Assembly: GCA_035650075.1 (NCBI GenBank)
Contig: DASRII010000496.1
Span: 12,732 to 76,731, forward strand
Reading direction: 5' to 3'
From: DASSUC01 sp035650075
Lineage (GTDB): Bacteria > Actinomycetota > Actinomycetes > Mycobacteriales > Micromonosporaceae
DNA length: 64,000 nucleotides
Under the pieces are notes generated by a model, which was not told the DNA's origin, did not search any database, and worked only from the letters and a program-made list of their open reading frames with translations. Numbering within the stretch: the first letter of the stretch is position 1; every line of letters starts with the position of its first letter. A program made the translations under genes and the position numbers. This document shows, in pieces, positions 61,001-64,000 of the stretch.

Positions 61001-61736
61001 TCGTGGCGTCCCACATGTACGCGGCGCTGAGCCGTCCACGTACCTTGCCGGCCCGGTCCGTCAGGTCGTACCCGCCGCCGGAGGGTCGGGCCGACAGCGC
61101 GCCCGTCCGCATCGGCATCGCGACCGAAGCGACCTGCGCAGCGGCGGCGCGGTCCTTGACCACCAGGAAAGACTCGAATCCCGACCGGGTCACCTCGATG
61201 ACCAGATCGACGCCTGGCATTGCCTCCGCGTACGTGGCCTTGGTCCCGTCGAGCACCGGCTCGGGCAGCCGGCCGCGCCAGCCCACCGCGACCTGCTCGT
61301 CACCGTTACCCAGCACGGCCAGGTCGTGCTCGCCCGCGCCGGCCGGCCCGGCCAGGACCAAGCCGTTCGGGTGCACCTTCGAGGCGATCGAACCGTCCGC
61401 CCGTCGCGACAGGTTCAGGTCGACGTCGCGCCAGACGCCGTGCTCGTCCTTCACCCGCACGACCCCGGTATGGATCTCGGCGGTCCGGCTGCCGTCCGGC
61501 TCGGCGAAGACCTGGGTGGTCTCCGACTTCGATGACAGATCCTCGACCCGGCCGAGGCAGGCCCGGGCGCTCGCGACCGCCCGGACGGTGTCGGGTTGCG
61601 ACCGCGGACACTGGGGCCGGACCGCGGCGGTGCCCCCGCCAGGGGTGGCGAGGGCGGCATCATGCGGTGCCGCGACCGGCACCAGTGTCACGGCCAGAAG
61701 GAACGCGACGAGCGTCGTCGATCGCTGTCGGATCAT
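58008..61736 (-). CDS. Giant secreted LamG-domain protein
   Basis: A 1242-aa exported protein. The signal peptide is STTLVAFLLAVTLVPVAAP. A DNRLRE-like strand domain (about 290-470, Trp/Tyr-rich: WNSEELKVGTYNGGG, WATLHMYETW) is followed by fibronectin-like repeats (FEWWVTNGSLIGSTM, TYSWRVRGHDGYRWSGWSDW), and the last 450 residues hold two LamG jellyroll domains (YTVATWARPTNLSG, FTISAWVRLADKGSF). Such domains bind glycans. It precedes the RHS gene by 11 nt, an arrangement I have seen in Micromonosporaceae, and may deliver or anchor the RHS protein. The start is uncertain; a longer frame begins at 61799. Confidence 0.85.
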   Translation of the reverse strand: MIRQRSTTLVAFLLAVTLVPVAAPHDAALATPGGGTAAVRPQCPRSQPDTVRAVASARACLGRVEDLSSKSETTQVFAEPDGSRTAEIHTGVVRVKDEHGVWRDVDLNLSRRADGSIASKVHPNGLVLAGPAGAGEHDLAVLGNGDEQVAVGWRGRLPEPVLDGTKATYAEAMPGVDLVIEVTRSGFESFLVVKDRAAAAQVASVAMPMRTGALSARPSGGGYDLTDRAGKVRGRLSAAYMWDATIHPVSGEPARRVPVGLTTRTTGAGRTDLVLTPDAAFLADPKTEYPVVIDPQWDIWVLGGYHDTWVQSDGATGWNSEELKVGTYNGGGVVARSFLMFDTAPFFGTYVHWATLHMYETWAYSCRDAEWQTWVSEYFDYTTNWWNQPPWHAYVNSSWETTGYDYCEGDGWVNIDATGFFQVAADSGYPYYTLGLIAGLEWHNDSWKRFRSSDSSWGDPFVTINFNYPPWVGAIGTTPALPCVTGSGRPHVTAVPNLDALVYDNEGDAVSAQFEWWVTNGSLIGSTMTGSVPAGTWQPSAVIPAADLADGGTYSWRVRGHDGYRWSGWSDWCEFTVDPLPPTAMTTSLPSPCVFTPGGTDTGPLPRLNPNNAGAGLTLKAQVSDINGTTRAEFEWALKTSSTPMGSVITPAPGLASGSTFTATVPAGTFTEGQAYSWRVRGYDGGYTKPWSQRCEFVVDTTPPAAPTVTADPGNDLALAPFGVTPPNPSATAVVGRPTQVTFRPAGGTDPNIVAYLWGINTAAPDRWAPAGSDGTAVVTVTVEPLVAGFTANQLTVIAVDRAGNRSALPAGQSYSYGFKANPATGWWPTTGTAGPIPNVVPTGAALTLAGGASLGYGVLALDGSSGQAATSGSVVNTTGDYTVATWARPTNLSGSRVVLSQDGVSESGFRLMYRSGSGSWCLVVPQADTPAPAESRACAAGTPPAVGVWTHLAGTYRASTRTLTLYVNGTVAGSATLPAAWAATGPFAVGRGRASGVANERFAGDVADIRSWARVLDATGIGNLAKLPPAAGRWGMDDPGAVIAPDLSGLAAEHDVTFSGAASWAAGHTGTAVNLDGTSGRGLTTGPVVRTNESFTISAWVRLADKGSFSRVIVAQAGTNLSAFYLGWDCGSDRWAFTMPTPDTSGSATWQYVLSTASPPTGTWVHLTGVYDQSNASVRLYVNGVSQGVRTGVSTWHAGGALRIGEGKENTFQRWWSGSIDDVRVYHGVLSDTQIAFLATQ

Positions 61737-61812
61737 GTCATGTATCGAAATGGATCGCGTGATACAAACACGTAGGCGTCCGCTAACCACGGTGTGCATC
61801 GAAAGAGGTCAG

Positions 61813-64000
61813 ATGTACGTCCTGGTACTTGGGCCGGTTGTGGTGTCTGTGGACGGGAAGGCACACTCCCTGCCTCGTTCACAGACTCGTGGCGTGCTGG
61901 CGCTTCTCGCGCTCGACGCGGGTAGGGCACTGTCCCGGCAAGCCATCATGGACGCCCTCTGGGGTGGCGCCCCGCCGCCCACGGGTCGGGCTCAGATACA
62001 CAACGCCCTGCGCCAAATCCGCGGGCTCCTCGCCGACCTCGGCGTACCGGGGTCCATAGAGTCGGGCTCGTTCGGCTACCGGTTGGCGGTCGAACCCACG
62101 CTGGTCGACGCGGTGCGCTTCGAGCAGCTTGCCCGGCAGGGCCGGAAGGCCTCGGCCAACGGCGACCATGGCGAAGCGAGCCGTCTGCTGCGGGCCGCCC
62201 TCGATCTGTGGACCGGCGAACCGTTGCTCGACGCGGGCGGTGCGTTCGTCGAGGCGGCCAGAACGCGCCTGAACGACGGACGGCTCACCGCCATCGAGGA
62301 TCTCGCCGACATCGACCTGATCCACGGTCGGCCGGAGCTGGTCGCGGCCGAGCTCGGCCAGCTCGTGCACGCGTACCCCTTGCGCGAACGGCTCCGGTCC
62401 CGGTTGATGCTCGCTCTCTATCGCAGTGGTCGGCGAGCTGACGCGCTACGGGTCTGCCGCGAGTACCGGCAGATCCTCGCCGAACAGGAAGGCCTCGACC
62501 CGGGACCGGATCTGGTCGAGCTGGAGCGGCTGATCCTGCGCGGCGACTCCGCGCTGACGGTTGCTGCCGCCACGGCTCCTGTCGCCAGCGATCCGACCGC
62601 CGATGAGCCGCGGCTAGCACGCCGCCGCGATGCTCCCGCCCAGCTACCACCCGACCTACGCGGGTTCGTCGGACGAAGTGACGACCTGCGCCGGCTCGAC
62701 GAGATCCTCGACGACGCCCAGACGCAACCGAGCGCAACGGTTTGCGTCATCACGGGTACCGCGGGCGTCGGCAAGACATCCCTGGCCGTGCACTGGGCGC
62801 ACCGGATCCGGGACAGCTTCCCGGACGGTCAGCTGTACGTGAACCTGCGCGGCTTCCATCCGGACGGTGTCGCGATGGCACCGGCCGAGGCGATCCACCG
62901 GTTCCTCGACGCCCTCGGGGTGCCACCGGAACGGGTACCCACCGACCTGGATGCTCAGGCCTCGTTCTACCGGAGCGAGTTGGACGGCCGGCGCATGCTC
63001 ATCCTGCTGGACAACGCGCGCAACTCGAGCCAGGTACGGCCGCTGCTACCGGGGACCGCCAACGCGCTGACCATCGTCACCAGCCGGAGCCAGATGTCCA
63101 GTCTGGTCGCGGTCAACGCGGCCCAGCCGCTGGCCCTCGCCGAATTCACCGGCGACGAGGCCCGTCAGTTGCTGGCTCACCGGCTCGGCCCGGGGCGGGT
63201 GGCCGCCGAACCAGCCGCCGTCGAGCGGATCGTCACCCGGTGCGCGCGACTGCCGTTGGCTCTGACGATCGCGGCCACCCGAGCCGCCCGACCGGGGCTG
63301 TCCCTGGCCGGGGTCGCGGCCGACCTGGCCGACGACGACCGGCTGGACGTCCTGAGCGCCGGTGACCCGGTCAGTGAGGTACGAACCGCGTTCTCCTGGT
63401 CGTACGACGCTCTGACTCCCGCCGCCGCCGAGCTGTTCCGGCTGCTGGCGCTTCACCCTGATGCGGACATGTCCGTACCGGCGGCAGCCAGTCTCGCCGG
63501 TGCGCCACGGCCCCGGGCACACTCGCTGCTTGCCGAGCTGACCCGCGCCGGACTGCTCACCGAACAACCCGCGGGCCGGTACACCTTCCATGATCTACTT
63601 CGGGTCTATGCCGCGGGCCTCAGCCGCGCCCACGACCCGCCCGATCGTCGCGACGCCGCGGTCGGCCGGCTGCTCGACCACTACCTGCACACCGCGCACT
63701 CCGCCGACCGGCTGCTCCATCCACACCGCGACCCGATCATTCCCGCGCTCGACGAGCCGGCGCCCGGCGTCATGACCGAGTCCCTCGCCGACCCCACCCA
63801 GGCGATGGCCTGGTTGACCAGAGAACGCTCCGCCCTCCTGGTGGCCATCGGGCTCGCGTCCGACACTGGTCGCGACCGGTACGTCTGGCAGTTGGCCTGG
63901 ACCATGACCACGTTCCTCACCCGGCGCGGGCCGTGGCACAACCTCACCGCCGCCTGGCATCTCGCCCTCGACGCCGGCGGGCGGCTGGCCGACTCGACCA
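61813..64000 (+). CDS. SARP/AfsR-type regulator (BTAD-NB-ARC), cut by window end
   Basis: An open frame of at least 729 codons runs off the right edge. It has an OmpR-type winged helix (about 1-90; MYVLVLGPVVVSVDGKAHSL), a bacterial transcriptional activation domain (about 95-240; AALDLWTGEPLLD, LALYRSGRRADALRVCREYR) and an NB-ARC ATPase (P-loop GTAGVGKTSLA near 318, LILLDNARNSSQV). TPR repeats would be expected beyond the edge. AGAGG precedes the ATG. AfsR-like proteins activate secondary metabolism; this one is divergent from the LamG/RHS pair and 36 kb from the peptide cluster, so its targets are open. Confidence 0.9.
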   Translation, partial: MYVLVLGPVVVSVDGKAHSLPRSQTRGVLALLALDAGRALSRQAIMDALWGGAPPPTGRAQIHNALRQIRGLLADLGVPGSIESGSFGYRLAVEPTLVDAVRFEQLARQGRKASANGDHGEASRLLRAALDLWTGEPLLDAGGAFVEAARTRLNDGRLTAIEDLADIDLIHGRPELVAAELGQLVHAYPLRERLRSRLMLALYRSGRRADALRVCREYRQILAEQEGLDPGPDLVELERLILRGDSALTVAAATAPVASDPTADEPRLARRRDAPAQLPPDLRGFVGRSDDLRRLDEILDDAQTQPSATVCVITGTAGVGKTSLAVHWAHRIRDSFPDGQLYVNLRGFHPDGVAMAPAEAIHRFLDALGVPPERVPTDLDAQASFYRSELDGRRMLILLDNARNSSQVRPLLPGTANALTIVTSRSQMSSLVAVNAAQPLALAEFTGDEARQLLAHRLGPGRVAAEPAAVERIVTRCARLPLALTIAATRAARPGLSLAGVAADLADDDRLDVLSAGDPVSEVRTAFSWSYDALTPAAAELFRLLALHPDADMSVPAAASLAGAPRPRAHSLLAELTRAGLLTEQPAGRYTFHDLLRVYAAGLSRAHDPPDRRDAAVGRLLDHYLHTAHSADRLLHPHRDPIIPALDEPAPGVMTESLADPTQAMAWLTRERSALLVAIGLASDTGRDRYVWQLAWTMTTFLTRRGPWHNLTAAWHLALDAGGRLADST

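Noticed and set aside
58881..61535. 884-codon plus-strand frame opposite the LamG gene
   Set aside because: Antisense composition; the minus frame has a signal peptide and LamG domains.
51661..61736. Tandem DNA repeats or a CRISPR array in the Thr/Tyr-rich coding region
   Set aside because: The repetition is at protein level (YD and fibronectin-like repeats) with diverged codons and no regular spacer.
1..64000. tRNA, rRNA, insertion sequence or integrase genes
   Set aside because: No cloverleaf with a CCA end, rRNA-like stretch, transposase motif or terminal inverted repeat pair was found by eye on either strand.

Overview
The window comes from a high-GC actinomycete, most likely of the family Micromonosporaceae. 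This rests on GC-rich codon use, frequent GTG and TTG starts, a coenzyme-F420-type reductase, paired LamG/RHS surface proteins and a SARP-type regulator. The exact genus cannot be read from the sequence.

The first 26 kb look like a nonribosomal peptide biosynthetic gene cluster. On the plus strand, two ABC half-exporters (120-3703) run into two NRPS genes: an A-T-C-A-T protein (3738-8741) and a C-A*-T-TE protein (8738-12538) whose adenylation domain A* has lost its core motifs. A perfect 16-bp hairpin (12545-12580) separates this from a long minus-strand gene train that starts at 25951 and ends at 12596. In transcription order the train encodes: a SyrB2-like non-heme iron enzyme with a Val where dioxygenases have Asp/Glu and halogenases Ala/Gly; a carrier protein; a KAS III-like acyltransferase with Cys and a GH-x4-D motif; a stand-alone A-T protein with only the back half of a condensation domain; a BBE-like FAD oxidase; an F420-type reductase; a proline-3-hydroxylase-like dioxygenase; a VOC dioxygenase; a heme tyrosine-hydroxylase-like protein; a C-methyltransferase-like protein; a cupin; a gamma-glutamyltransferase homologue; and a PaiB-like flavoprotein.

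Five of these match, as a set, the 4-alkyl-L-proline pathway of lincomycin, hormaomycin and pyrrolobenzodiazepines: tyrosine hydroxylase, L-DOPA dioxygenase, GGT-like C-C hydrolase, C-methyltransferase and F420 reductase. My reading is that tyrosine becomes a three-carbon-branched alkylproline, perhaps 3-hydroxylated, and is built into a short peptide by the NRPS. The trans A-T protein probably feeds the module with the dead A domain, as SyrB1/SyrB2/SyrC feed SyrE.

From 26 to 36 kb the window holds a small WXG/ESX-like locus with a YbaB-like protein and an Imm-5-like immunity protein, a HEFAH metallopeptidase-like protein, secreted proteins and decayed genes (a membrane-protein remnant and a dead Ser/Thr kinase). 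From 36 to 45 kb it holds a GH27 alpha-galactosidase with a ricin-type lectin, a convergent ROK regulator, a TetR regulator divergent from a leaderless DUF2269-type membrane operon, an AlkZ-like protein, an MFS transporter and a broken P-loop ATPase gene.

From 45 to 51 kb there are three accessory units: a sigma factor/TPR-CHAT protease operon, a 37-aa acidic peptide coupled to an M15 peptidase, and a membrane GTPase operon whose second gene runs antisense into the next locus. From 51.6 to 61.7 kb two very large secreted proteins (RHS and LamG) are encoded on the minus strand. The window ends inside a BTAD/NB-ARC regulator reading plus.
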